Part shown: piece by piece, positions 19,306 to 26,713 of the stretch
Position numbering within the stretch: position 1 is the first letter of the stretch
Layout: each line of letters opens with the position of its first letter
Origin: UBA2108 sp002713215
Lineage (GTDB): Bacteria; Bacteroidota; Bacteroidia; Flavobacteriales_G; Salibacteraceae
Assembly (NCBI GenBank): GCA_937891015.1
Contig: CALAPY010000020.1
Location: 13,401-77,400 of the forward strand
DNA length: 64,000 nt
Direction of reading: 5' to 3'
Notes under the pieces: model-generated
Databases searched by the model: none
Told to the model about the DNA's origin: nothing
The model's input: only the letters and a program-made list of their open reading frames with translations
Position numbers and translations under genes: made by a program

Positions 19306-19812
19306 ATGGAGAAACTTCACGAGCTAATTAAGAGTTCGATCTTCGAACTTATTGAACATGCTTCACACCACGAATTCGCGCTTATCATACTTTCACTCTT
19401 AGCCGCGTTTGGAATTCTAGGACAATTTGTACTGTATTACAAGTGTAATTTACCTGGTGTGGCTAGCATTGTTCCAATCTGGAATGTTATTGTATTCCTG
19501 AAAATAATGGGTAGACCTGCATGGCAATCCATCTTTGTTATTTTCCCCCCTCCTATTATGGCCTACATTATTTGGACGGGCGATGTGTCCATGGCAGCAA
19601 ATATTACTTTTATCTTATCCGCAGTGATATTCTTCGTATTTGCGGTTATTGTCTATATAGAACTTTGTAAATGTTTCGGTAAAAGATCTATCGTCAGTTA
19701 CCTTTTGGTTCTATTATTTAATGGATTTTACGTCATGTATCTGGGTATGTCCGGCGAAACCGAATACCAGGGCCCATTATACGGTCCTAAGGCGCAAGCC
19801 AAAGTAGCATAG
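19306..19812 (+). CDS. DUF5684-like integral membrane protein
   Basis: 168 residues with about four hydrophobic segments. The motif CNLPGVASIVPIWNVIVFLKIMGRPAW resembles DUF5684 membrane proteins, in which a G-(W/A)-x-x-(L/I)-(I/V)-P-(I/V)-(W/Y)-N block precedes the second helix. Function is unknown. A TTG-N19-TAATTTTA element (19249-19278), one base off the consensus, may serve as promoter. The gene converges on the thioesterase with 5 bases between stops. Confidence 0.7.
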   Translation: MEKLHELIKSSIFELIEHASHHEFALIILSLLAAFGILGQFVLYYKCNLPGVASIVPIWNVIVFLKIMGRPAWQSIFVIFPPPIMAYIIWTGDVSMAANITFILSAVIFFVFAVIVYIELCKCFGKRSIVSYLLVLLFNGFYVMYLGMSGETEYQGPLYGPKAQAKVA

Positions 19813-19817
19813 TAAAT

Positions 19818-20330
19818 TTATGTAAATAGAGCTTTTAGCTCAGAAGCATCATCGGGTTTCATTTTCCCGGCCAGGATAAGGCTTAGCTGCTTTCTGCGCA
19901 AAGCACCGTCAAATCTTATTTGCTCTTCTTTACTTTCCGGAATTAATTCCGGAACTTCAATGGCTTTGCCGTTTTGGTCCACTGCCACAAAAGTGTAGAT
20001 GGCCTCATTGCTTTTTGTTTTTGTTCCCGTGGTTCTATTCTCAATGCTAACATCCAAATAAACCTCCATGGACGATGTAAATGCCCTGGAAACTTTGGCT
20101 TCAATGGTTACAATATCGCCCAAGCCAATCGCCCTGTTGAATGAAACATTATTGACACTGGCTGTAACCACAACTCGTCCGCAGTGCCGGTGAGCTGCAA
20201 TTGCGGAAGTAAGGTCCATCCAGCTTAATAGCTGGCCACCCATTAAATTCCCCAATACATTGGTATCATTGGGTAAAATAAGGTGAGTAGTAGTAGCTTT
20301 TGATTCTGACGCTTTTTTTCCCTTCATCAA
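19818..20330 (-). CDS. Acyl-CoA thioesterase (hotdog fold, YciA/BACH-like)
   Basis: 170 residues, one hotdog domain. The block GNLMGGQLLSWMDLTSAIAAHRH holds the catalytic Asp of the family, and VNNVSFNRAIGLGDIV and SNEAIYTFVAVD are also characteristic. It hydrolyses acyl-CoA to free acid and CoA; substrate range cannot be read from sequence. The C-terminal basic tail (about 145-170) is longer than the minimal domain. It has a TACCTTTG box upstream and is divergent from hemJ. Confidence 0.9.
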   Translation of the reverse strand: MMKGKKASESKATTTHLILPNDTNVLGNLMGGQLLSWMDLTSAIAAHRHCGRVVVTASVNNVSFNRAIGLGDIVTIEAKVSRAFTSSMEVYLDVSIENRTTGTKTKSNEAIYTFVAVDQNGKAIEVPELIPESKEEQIRFDGALRRKQLSLILAGKMKPDDASELKALFT

Positions 20331-20340
20331 TTCTTTTTTT

Positions 20341-20348
20341 CAAAGGTA
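20341..20348 (-). promoter_or_regulatory. -7 box TACCTTTG for the thioesterase
   Basis: The minus strand reads TACCTTTG 10 bases before the start codon. It is identical to the divergent hemJ -7 box 38 bases away. Confidence 0.5.
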
Positions 20349-20386
20349 AGGTTTGAATATTCTTACCATAACAATTAGCCTTGCAC

Positions 20387-20394
20387 TACCTTTG
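20387..20394 (+). promoter_or_regulatory. -7 box TACCTTTG for hemJ
   Basis: Exact TAnnTTTG match 15 bases before the hemJ ATG. Confidence 0.5.
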
Positions 20395-20409
20395 CGCTAA
20401 GTCCAGATT

Positions 20410-20946
20410 ATGACATTTGAATATTTAAAAGCACTCCATCTTGTTTTTATGGTCACCTGGTTTGCAGGGCTGTTTTACATAGTGCGTCTTTTTATCTACC
20501 ACACAGAAGCTAACCTAAAACCAGAATCCGAAAAGCAAATATTGATCGACCAATTCAAGATTATGGAAAAACGGTTGTGGTATGGAATAACCTGGCCATC
20601 GGCCATTCTAATTTCCATTTTCGCATTTTGGATGTTGTATGAAAGGCCCGCCTACCTTACCGAACCGTTTATGCAACTTAAACTTGCTTTTATAGCAGGT
20701 CTCTACCTTTATCACATGTCTTGCCAACGTATTTATAGCCAATTGCAAAACAATATTTATAAATATTCTTCCTTAAAACTTAGGCTCTGGAATGAACTGG
20801 CAACCTTATTTCTGGTCTCAATAATCTTCATTATTGTACTCCGTGACACCATAAGTTTTGTATGGGGCCTTGCCGGAATCTTTGGCCTTGGACTAGCACT
20901 CTGGGCAGCTATTCGAATGTATAAGTCAAAAAGAAGCAATCAGTAG
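20410..20946 (+). CDS. hemJ: Protoporphyrinogen IX oxidase, HemJ type
   Basis: 178 residues and four to five membrane helices. The N-terminal KALHLVFMVTWFAGLFYIVRLFIY, with conserved His10, and the following MEKRLWYGITWPS block are diagnostic of the HemJ/CopD-like family, which oxidises protoporphyrinogen IX to protoporphyrin IX in the inner membrane in bacteria lacking HemG/HemY. Length is slightly above the usual 140-150 because of an extra C-terminal helix. Confidence 0.9.
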   Translation: MTFEYLKALHLVFMVTWFAGLFYIVRLFIYHTEANLKPESEKQILIDQFKIMEKRLWYGITWPSAILISIFAFWMLYERPAYLTEPFMQLKLAFIAGLYLYHMSCQRIYSQLQNNIYKYSSLKLRLWNELATLFLVSIIFIIVLRDTISFVWGLAGIFGLGLALWAAIRMYKSKRSNQ

Positions 20947-20981
20947 CCAACTTTTTGGCCATTTTCTTCGTATAGTTCTAC

Positions 20982-21974
20982 GTGCGCGCACTAATCTTCA
21001 GAATAACTGGTATTTTGATGGTCATTTTATTGGCTTTAGGAACAATAAATGCGCAAATATCCAGAACCGAAAGACAAATCATTTTTCTTTCTTCACAAAA
21101 TCTATTTGAGTTGGCTGGTCAGGTAACTCAGAGTAATTTCCAATCGGACTCAGCAGTAATTTATCTTTATCGGGAGCAAATTCAGGGAACAGTAGAATTG
21201 GTAGATTCAATTCACTCTTATAACAATCAAGGCCGCTTCAGCTTCAGAAAAATGGTCTCCGGAACTTATTACATCCGGGCCAAATCACTAAACACTAACA
21301 ACAATTTTATTGATACCTACTACGGTGGAAGTGCGGTTTGGATTAATTCAAAGGCCATAGTGCTGCGCCGGGATATGATTAACAGAACCATCGATTTGGA
21401 GAAAATGAATGTTTTTCTTGGAAGCGCAGAGATTTCGGGAAAGGTAGAATATGGATCAGGAGATATTAATTTTCCTATTGGAGAGGAAGCTAAAAATATT
21501 CCGGTATTGATTCTTCACAACGGTTCGGTAATTCGAAGAACGGTTACTGACGAAAATGGAAAGTATCGATTTTCTAATGTACCAATCATGAACTATAGCC
21601 TTGTAGTTGACTATCCGGGAAAATCCATGGTTGAACATCTAATAAGTTTAAACTCAAGTAAAAATAAAGTTGAAAATCAGGACTTTGTACTTGAGAAATC
21701 TACGGTAAGGTTTAAAGGTGGTGCGACCGGACTAGTGGCTACTCAAGACAAACTACTAAAAGTCTTCCCCAATCCGTGCCGATCTAAATTAAACCTTAAA
21801 AATGCAGATCGGTTTACCGGATATAAGCTGTTGGACTATACAGGAAAAGAGAGAATTACTGGTGCAACGATTGAAAATGAGGCTATTGATATAAGCTTAA
21901 TGGAAAGTGGAATATATTTTTTAATTCTTGAAGGCAGTAATGCCAAGGAGGTGGTAAGAATTACTAAAGAATAG
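20982..21974 (+). CDS. Secreted T9SS cargo with carboxypeptidase-regulatory-like repeats
   Basis: 330 residues from a GTG start; the next ATG (21018) would cut into the signal peptide. Signal peptide 1-25 ends at ALGTINAQ. Two beta-sandwich repeats of the SdrD-B/carboxypeptidase-regulatory type are suggested by NNQGRFSFRKMVSGTYYIRAKS and by ENGKYRFSNVPIMNYSLVVDYPG. A T9SS type A sorting domain starts near 255 (LKVFPNPCRSKL) and ends GIYFLILEGSNAKEVVRITKE. The function of the exported part is unknown. It is 35 bases downstream of hemJ. Confidence 0.8.
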   Translation: MRALIFRITGILMVILLALGTINAQISRTERQIIFLSSQNLFELAGQVTQSNFQSDSAVIYLYREQIQGTVELVDSIHSYNNQGRFSFRKMVSGTYYIRAKSLNTNNNFIDTYYGGSAVWINSKAIVLRRDMINRTIDLEKMNVFLGSAEISGKVEYGSGDINFPIGEEAKNIPVLILHNGSVIRRTVTDENGKYRFSNVPIMNYSLVVDYPGKSMVEHLISLNSSKNKVENQDFVLEKSTVRFKGGATGLVATQDKLLKVFPNPCRSKLNLKNADRFTGYKLLDYTGKERITGATIENEAIDISLMESGIYFLILEGSNAKEVVRITKE

Positions 21975-21989
21975 CAATAATTTAAAGAG

Positions 21990-22020
21990 TTGGCTAACAA
22001 TAGTTTAATAACTATATTTG
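21990..22020 (+). promoter_or_regulatory. Bacteroidota promoter TTG-N20-TATATTTG for the ECF sigma operon
   Basis: TTG 21990-21992, a 20-base spacer and TATATTTG 22013-22020, 18 bases before the GTG start. It fits the housekeeping consensus, so the operon may be basally expressed rather than purely autoregulated. Confidence 0.65.
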
Positions 22021-22038
22021 GGCAACTTTTAATTTTAG

Positions 22039-22623
22039 GTGAAAGTAGAAAAGGACATACTGAAACTATGCATGAAAGATAATCGCAAGGCTCAATTTGC
22101 TTTGTATAGATCTTGTTACAGCATTTTACTGTCAGTTTGTTTGCGGTACGAAAAAAACAAAGAGGATGCAGAATTCTTGTTGAATAAAGGATTCATGAAG
22201 ATTCTGACAAAACTTCACTTGTTTAAAGATGATCGCCCATTCGAAGCATGGATCAGAAGAATCATGATCAATGCAATTATCGATGAGCATCGAAAGTATA
22301 GCAAACAAAAAAACATTATTCAGTTTAGCGATATCCAGTCTGTTGGATCAAATGACAGCAGATGGGTTGAGTACAACGCTGCCGACTTGAACTTTGAAGC
22401 TGAAGAGCTTCTAGGAATGGTTCAACAGCTTCCACCAGAGAGCAGAAAAGTGTTTAACCTGTATACAATTGAGGGTTATGCACATAAAGAAATTGCCAAT
22501 ATGCTTGGTATCTCCGATGGGACGTCCAAGTGGCATTTATCGTTTGCAAGAAAAAAATTAAGAGAAATGATTGCCCTTGCGGTTGACCGCGCTGGCAATT
22601 CGTACTATGAGCAAGGAAAATAA
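22039..22623 (+). CDS. ECF-type RNA polymerase sigma factor
   Basis: 194 residues, GTG start. Region 2 spans about 10-90 (FALYRSCYSILLSVCLRYEKNKEDAEFLLNKGFMKIL, then PFEAWIRRIMINAIIDEHRK) and region 4 about 130-185 (LPPESRKVFNLYTIEGYAHKEIANMLGIS, a helix-turn-helix). It recruits RNA polymerase to an envelope-stress-type regulon. The next gene starts 17 bases before this stop codon and encodes a membrane protein with the features of an anti-sigma factor, so the two are translationally coupled. Confidence 0.93.
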   Translation: MKVEKDILKLCMKDNRKAQFALYRSCYSILLSVCLRYEKNKEDAEFLLNKGFMKILTKLHLFKDDRPFEAWIRRIMINAIIDEHRKYSKQKNIIQFSDIQSVGSNDSRWVEYNAADLNFEAEELLGMVQQLPPESRKVFNLYTIEGYAHKEIANMLGISDGTSKWHLSFARKKLREMIALAVDRAGNSYYEQGK

Positions 22624-23890
22624 CATAGATAAATTATTTCGAAATTCACTTCAGGATCAAGAGTACTCTTTTAACGAGGACGCATGGGGTGAAATGGAAT
22701 CTATGCTCGATGCAAGGTCAAGTAAAACTTCCTGGTATCGTAGAAGTGGAATTGCCGCTTCCCTGTTGCTTCTGATTTCAATTGGAAGCTACTGGTATAT
22801 TCAATCCCCTAATAATATTCCTAACAACATTGAAGAAAAGCAAGTTGCTTCCGTTGACGATGATATAAATGTTCCATTGGAGCAAAATGAAGCCAATAAC
22901 CTGGAGACTAAAGCTGACAAAACAGTCGTAGCTGAAGCTGGTCTTCTTCCTAAATTGACATCGACATCGAGTAAAAAAGCAGTAGATAATGGCTCCAAGG
23001 AAGAGCCCATAGTTAAAAACAGAATTGTGTTTAACCGAATGGCAATTGTATCTAATCTACGTGATATCACCATATCAACTCCAGTCAATTTTATTGTTAA
23101 GGAACCTGCTGAAGAAATTGTTTATCAGGTAGAAGAGCGTGAGCTAATTGCTGAAACAAAGTCGTCCAAAACTGAGACTAACGAATATGACAATTACGAT
23201 TCCGGCGAAGAGTACCTAGAGTTTCCTAATGCTCCTAGTACGGACCCGGTAGATAAAAGCCTAATCGTCAATAAAAGACATAGTTTAGACGTGTCACTGG
23301 CCAATACCTTTAATCATGGGTTTTCCAATAATTCTGGAATTTTTGGTAATAATTTCATAAACAGCATTGGTATTGAATATGCCTATCAACTGAATGACAA
23401 ATTCATAATTGGCTCCGGGGTGTTTTATAAAAGTAAAACAGGCAATGGGCTAAATATTGGTTACAGTCAAGAACAATATGGATTTGGCAGAACAACTACC
23501 AATACAACCATTCAGGTCAACTCGTTGCATTATGCAGAAATTCCATTGTTTATAGATTATCAAGTATTTCAAAAGCATCATTTTATTGGAGGAGCGACAT
23601 TCTCTTACCTAACGGGTGTTCGTAACCGGGTTATGGAAACAAAAACCGAAACTTTACAGGGCACACAAACCAATTTTGAAACTCAATGGGGGCTTAAAGA
23701 TCATTTTAACTCAATGGACCTTGGCATCAGATTGGGTTATGAGTATGAACTTACCAAGAACTTTAAAGTTGGAGCTAGTGCACAATTTGGCTTGCTAGAC
23801 TTTACCAATGATGCTCAATGGGCAAGCACGGATAAAAACAGGCATCAAGAACTTCAGATTTCCCTTAAATATAAATTCTTACGATTTTAA
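22607..23890 (+). CDS. Probable dual-membrane-spanning anti-sigma factor (Dma-like) with C-terminal beta-barrel
   Basis: 427 residues from the ATG at 22607, overlapping the sigma gene by 17 bases. A longer in-frame start at 22571 would lie deep inside the sigma gene. Residues 1-45 are a short acidic/helical cytoplasmic region with conserved-looking DKLFRNSLQDQEYSFNEDAWGEME; one transmembrane helix spans 48-64; a charged, low-complexity linker spans 65-222; 223-427 alternates polar and hydrophobic residues like a small outer-membrane beta-barrel and ends in KYKFLRF, a C-terminal Phe typical of barrel proteins. This matches the Dma class reported in Bacteroides, where one chain crosses both membranes and sequesters its ECF sigma. 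The assignment is by architecture, not alignment. Confidence 0.72.
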   Translation: MSKENNIDKLFRNSLQDQEYSFNEDAWGEMESMLDARSSKTSWYRRSGIAASLLLLISIGSYWYIQSPNNIPNNIEEKQVASVDDDINVPLEQNEANNLETKADKTVVAEAGLLPKLTSTSSKKAVDNGSKEEPIVKNRIVFNRMAIVSNLRDITISTPVNFIVKEPAEEIVYQVEERELIAETKSSKTETNEYDNYDSGEEYLEFPNAPSTDPVDKSLIVNKRHSLDVSLANTFNHGFSNNSGIFGNNFINSIGIEYAYQLNDKFIIGSGVFYKSKTGNGLNIGYSQEQYGFGRTTTNTTIQVNSLHYAEIPLFIDYQVFQKHHFIGGATFSYLTGVRNRVMETKTETLQGTQTNFETQWGLKDHFNSMDLGIRLGYEYELTKNFKVGASAQFGLLDFTNDAQWASTDKNRHQELQISLKYKFLRF

Positions 23891-25002
23891 TGCGAGGAGT
23901 ATTTTACGTCATATTGTCTCTTGTTGTTCTTTATTCCTGTAAAAAGGTAGAAGAGCCTAATGTAAATTCGGATACTGCCGACTTTTACGTTAAAGGCTTG
24001 AAAAATGGGGCACAATTTCAGCTGTCTGCAGGAGACAATAATTATTACATGTTTACTTCATCCGATCAGAATAATGAAGACGTGTATTATCATTCCGGAC
24101 GATTGGCGGACGCCAATTGTACAGGCGTGTGTGGCGAAGAATTTATTTTTCATTTTAAGGGAAATAAAGTCTCCCCTGCCGGAAACGATGTTTTAGTTGC
24201 CGGAGAAAAAGACTTTACCATGAGTGAGCCTCGATTATTATATGGGGTTACATTCAATTCTAATAAAACCTATACCAGCAGAGCGGTTGAAGTTGATTAC
24301 ACTTGGAACTTTGGAGATGGTAATGTTTCCAACGATCAGAACCCTTATCACCTTTTCGAAGCGGACAAGGAATACTACGATGTGTCTATCCAGGTAAAAA
24401 CCTCTAAAAAAGTCGAAAGCAATTTAGTCAATCGAATCTATACCTCTTCGGGATGTAAAACTTCTTTTGACCTCGTAAAAAATGGTCAATCAAGTCGCCT
24501 GGTAGCAAAACATGAAGGTGGAAGGGTTGCACAGTATTATTGGGAATTTGAGGATGGCAACACCGCATCCGTTGCCGAACTGGATTATGACTATCGATCC
24601 ATCAATGGTTCGGAACGCGTTTGTTTAACCATTACTGATGAGAACGGTTGTGTTTCGCAAAGTTGTCAAAATGTAATTGTCAACGAGGCCTTTGCATTTG
24701 TTGCTGCTAATTTTGATTACGAGATTGAAGAGGTGCTTCCAAAAAATGGATTTGATCAGCTTAACACCGTTAGCGTAGAGTATATTGACGAAAAAGGAGA
24801 AGTCTTCTTTTCATCTGATGCTAACAATAGTCAAACTGTAAAAATTGTTTCGGTAGAGGATTATCCTACACGCAATGAACATGGGTTACCGGTTAAACGC
24901 GTTCATTTTATATTAAACGGAACACTAGTCTCTGCCCAGGGAAACAAAATTGAGCTCACCGAAATGGAAGGTTATATTGGTGTTGCTTATAAAGAAGAGT
25001 AA
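23890..25002 (+). CDS. PKD-domain lipoprotein encoded with the sigma/anti-sigma pair
   Basis: 370 residues. The ATG shares one base with the upstream stop (TAATG), so translation is coupled to the anti-sigma gene. Lipobox Cys17 (VVLYSCKK). Two PKD-like folds are suggested by YTWNFGDGNVSNDQNPYHLF (about 136-155) and YYWEFEDGNTASVAELDYDY (about 216-236). Several paired cysteines (CTGVCGEE, CLTITDENGCVSQSC) suggest disulfides. It is probably exposed outside the cytoplasm. The operon position makes a sensory or ligand role in the sigma circuit plausible, but this is inference. Its 3' end overlaps convergent trpS by 16 bases. Confidence 0.72.
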   Translation: MRGVFYVILSLVVLYSCKKVEEPNVNSDTADFYVKGLKNGAQFQLSAGDNNYYMFTSSDQNNEDVYYHSGRLADANCTGVCGEEFIFHFKGNKVSPAGNDVLVAGEKDFTMSEPRLLYGVTFNSNKTYTSRAVEVDYTWNFGDGNVSNDQNPYHLFEADKEYYDVSIQVKTSKKVESNLVNRIYTSSGCKTSFDLVKNGQSSRLVAKHEGGRVAQYYWEFEDGNTASVAELDYDYRSINGSERVCLTITDENGCVSQSCQNVIVNEAFAFVAANFDYEIEEVLPKNGFDQLNTVSVEYIDEKGEVFFSSDANNSQTVKIVSVEDYPTRNEHGLPVKRVHFILNGTLVSAQGNKIELTEMEGYIGVAYKEE

Positions 25003-25964
25003 CCCAACTTAGGGCGAACCCTATTTAGAACACTTCGTGCTGTTTTTCTGGCTTTTTCGGCTCCAATTTCAAGTACTTTGTCCAATTGTCCTTTGTCGGC
25101 CATAAGCTCATTATACTTAGCCCTTTCATTTTTAAAATTGTCAAGAATGGTTTCAAACAAATCCTTCTTGGCATGACCATATCCATAGCCACCGGCCAAA
25201 TAGTTTTGACGCATTACATCCACCTGTTCTTTGGTTGCAATAAGCTCGTATAGTGCAAAGGCATTACAAGTGTCAGGGTTTTTGGGTTCTTCTAATGGTG
25301 TGCTATCTGTTATTATTGAACCAACTTGTTTCTTTAACTGTTTTTCCGGAAGAAGAATATTAATAATGTTCCCCCTGGATTTACTCATTTTATTGCCATC
25401 AGTTCCCGGAACCAACATGGTATCTTTTTGCACCTTGTCCTGAGGCATCACAAAGGTTTCTCCCATTTGATGATTAAAGGCTCCGGCAACCTTTCTGGTC
25501 ATCTCTAAATGTTGCAATTGATCCTTACCTACAGGTACGTATTCTGCATCATACAATAAAATGTCTGCCGCCATCAACATCGGGTAACCAAACAAACCTG
25601 CATTAACATCCTGAAGCCGGTCCGATTTATCTTTAAAAGAATGGGCTAATTGCAACCGCTGGAAGGGAAAGAAACAACTCAAATACCAGCTAAGCTCCGC
25701 TGTTTCAGGAATGTCACTTTGCCTGTAAAACACCGTTTTTTCCGGATTCAACCCGAAGGATAACCAGGTAGCAGCCACACTATAGGTACTTTCTCTGATC
25801 ATATCGGCATCTTTGATCTGCGTTAAGGAATGCATATCAGCAATAAATAAATAAGAGTCGTTACCTTCTTTATGAGCCATTTCAATGGCTGGCCGAATTG
25901 CCCCCAGTATGTTTCCAAGATGCGGTGTTCCTGTACTTTGTATTCCAGTTAATATTCGCGACAT
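24987..25964 (-). CDS. trpS: Tryptophanyl-tRNA synthetase
   Basis: 325 residues, class I aminoacyl-tRNA synthetase. The HIGH-like motif is TPHLGNILG (H15) and the KMSKS loop is GNKMSKSRGN. The block AADILLYDAEYVPVGKDQLQHLEMTRK is typical of bacterial TrpRS. Full length. A TATTTTTG box on the minus strand at 25973-25980 lies 8 bases before the ATG. The 3' end overlaps the PKD lipoprotein gene by 16 bases. Confidence 0.96.
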   Translation of the reverse strand: MSRILTGIQSTGTPHLGNILGAIRPAIEMAHKEGNDSYLFIADMHSLTQIKDADMIRESTYSVAATWLSFGLNPEKTVFYRQSDIPETAELSWYLSCFFPFQRLQLAHSFKDKSDRLQDVNAGLFGYPMLMAADILLYDAEYVPVGKDQLQHLEMTRKVAGAFNHQMGETFVMPQDKVQKDTMLVPGTDGNKMSKSRGNIINILLPEKQLKKQVGSIITDSTPLEEPKNPDTCNAFALYELIATKEQVDVMRQNYLAGGYGYGHAKKDLFETILDNFKNERAKYNELMADKGQLDKVLEIGAEKARKTARSVLNRVRPKLGYSSL

Positions 25965-25999
25965 AATTGAAGCAAAAATAGCATTCCAATCATTTCAAG

Positions 26000-26048
26000 T
26001 TATACTTGTTGACGGTTAAAAAGATTATCTTGTTGACGATGAAAAAAG
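26000..26048 (+). repeat. Imperfect 24-bp tandem repeat between trpS and dinB
   Basis: Two copies of a unit containing CTTGTTGACG (26005-26014 and 26029-26038) followed by an A-rich run, with a 24-base period, about two helical turns. The position between divergent genes suggests a possible protein-binding site, but chance duplication is equally possible. Confidence 0.45.
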
Positions 26049-26203
26049 CGAAAAAGAAAAACTTCATTTTTCACTTCTTACACAGCTTGTTTACCCTGCT
26101 CCAACTGTATATGCCTTTATTATTTGGTTTTCCAAATAATCACCGGGAAAGGAATTCAGTTTTTGATAAGTATAAGAATTCACAAAGAAATTAACCCTAG
26201 ACT

Positions 26204-26713
26204 ATGAGCGTAGAATTTCCAAAAGAAAATGAGTATCTCCAATACTTCCAGCATTATATTTCATTGGTAAACGGAGATCCAATGGAATGCTTAGCCAACA
26301 ATTTGAAACATCATATAGACTGGGTTCGTCAATATCCTCAGGATAAACTCGATTCCGCCTATGCTCCCGGTAAATGGACGGTAAAGGATGTTTTGCAGCA
26401 CATAATAGATACAGAAAGAATTATGTCGTACCGTGCGCTGTGTATCGCAAGAGGAGAAAGTCAACTTTTACCGTCTTACGACGAAAACGAATATGCAAAA
26501 GTTGTTGATACTTCCATTAAATCGCTACACAGCATTATGCTTGAATATCAAACTCAAAGAGAAAGCACCCTGGCTTTATTCAAAACATTTACCCCGAAAG
26601 AATTAACGACAATTGGAAAAACGGACAGCGCCCCATTCAGTCCCCGTGCCATATTATATATCAATGTGGGACATGAGATTCACCACTTCAATGTATTAAG
26701 AGAAAGGTATTAA
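26204..26713 (+). CDS. DinB / YfiT-like putative metal-dependent hydrolase
   Basis: 169 residues forming a four-helix-bundle DinB domain. The metal-binding histidines are H66 (VLQHIIDTE), H157 and H161 (GHEIHHF). The family contains bacillithiol/mycothiol-dependent transferases and proteins of unknown activity, so a specific reaction cannot be given. The stop codon overlaps that of convergent polA within a single TTAA. Confidence 0.85.
   Translation: MSVEFPKENEYLQYFQHYISLVNGDPMECLANNLKHHIDWVRQYPQDKLDSAYAPGKWTVKDVLQHIIDTERIMSYRALCIARGESQLLPSYDENEYAKVVDTSIKSLHSIMLEYQTQRESTLALFKTFTPKELTTIGKTDSAPFSPRAILYINVGHEIHHFNVLRERY

Noticed and set aside
26006..26194. 62-codon open frame (or 51 from ATG 26039) between trpS and dinB
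   Set aside because: Lysine-rich low-complexity start, built on the tandem repeat, no family resemblance; could be a small membrane peptide but nothing beyond openness supports it.
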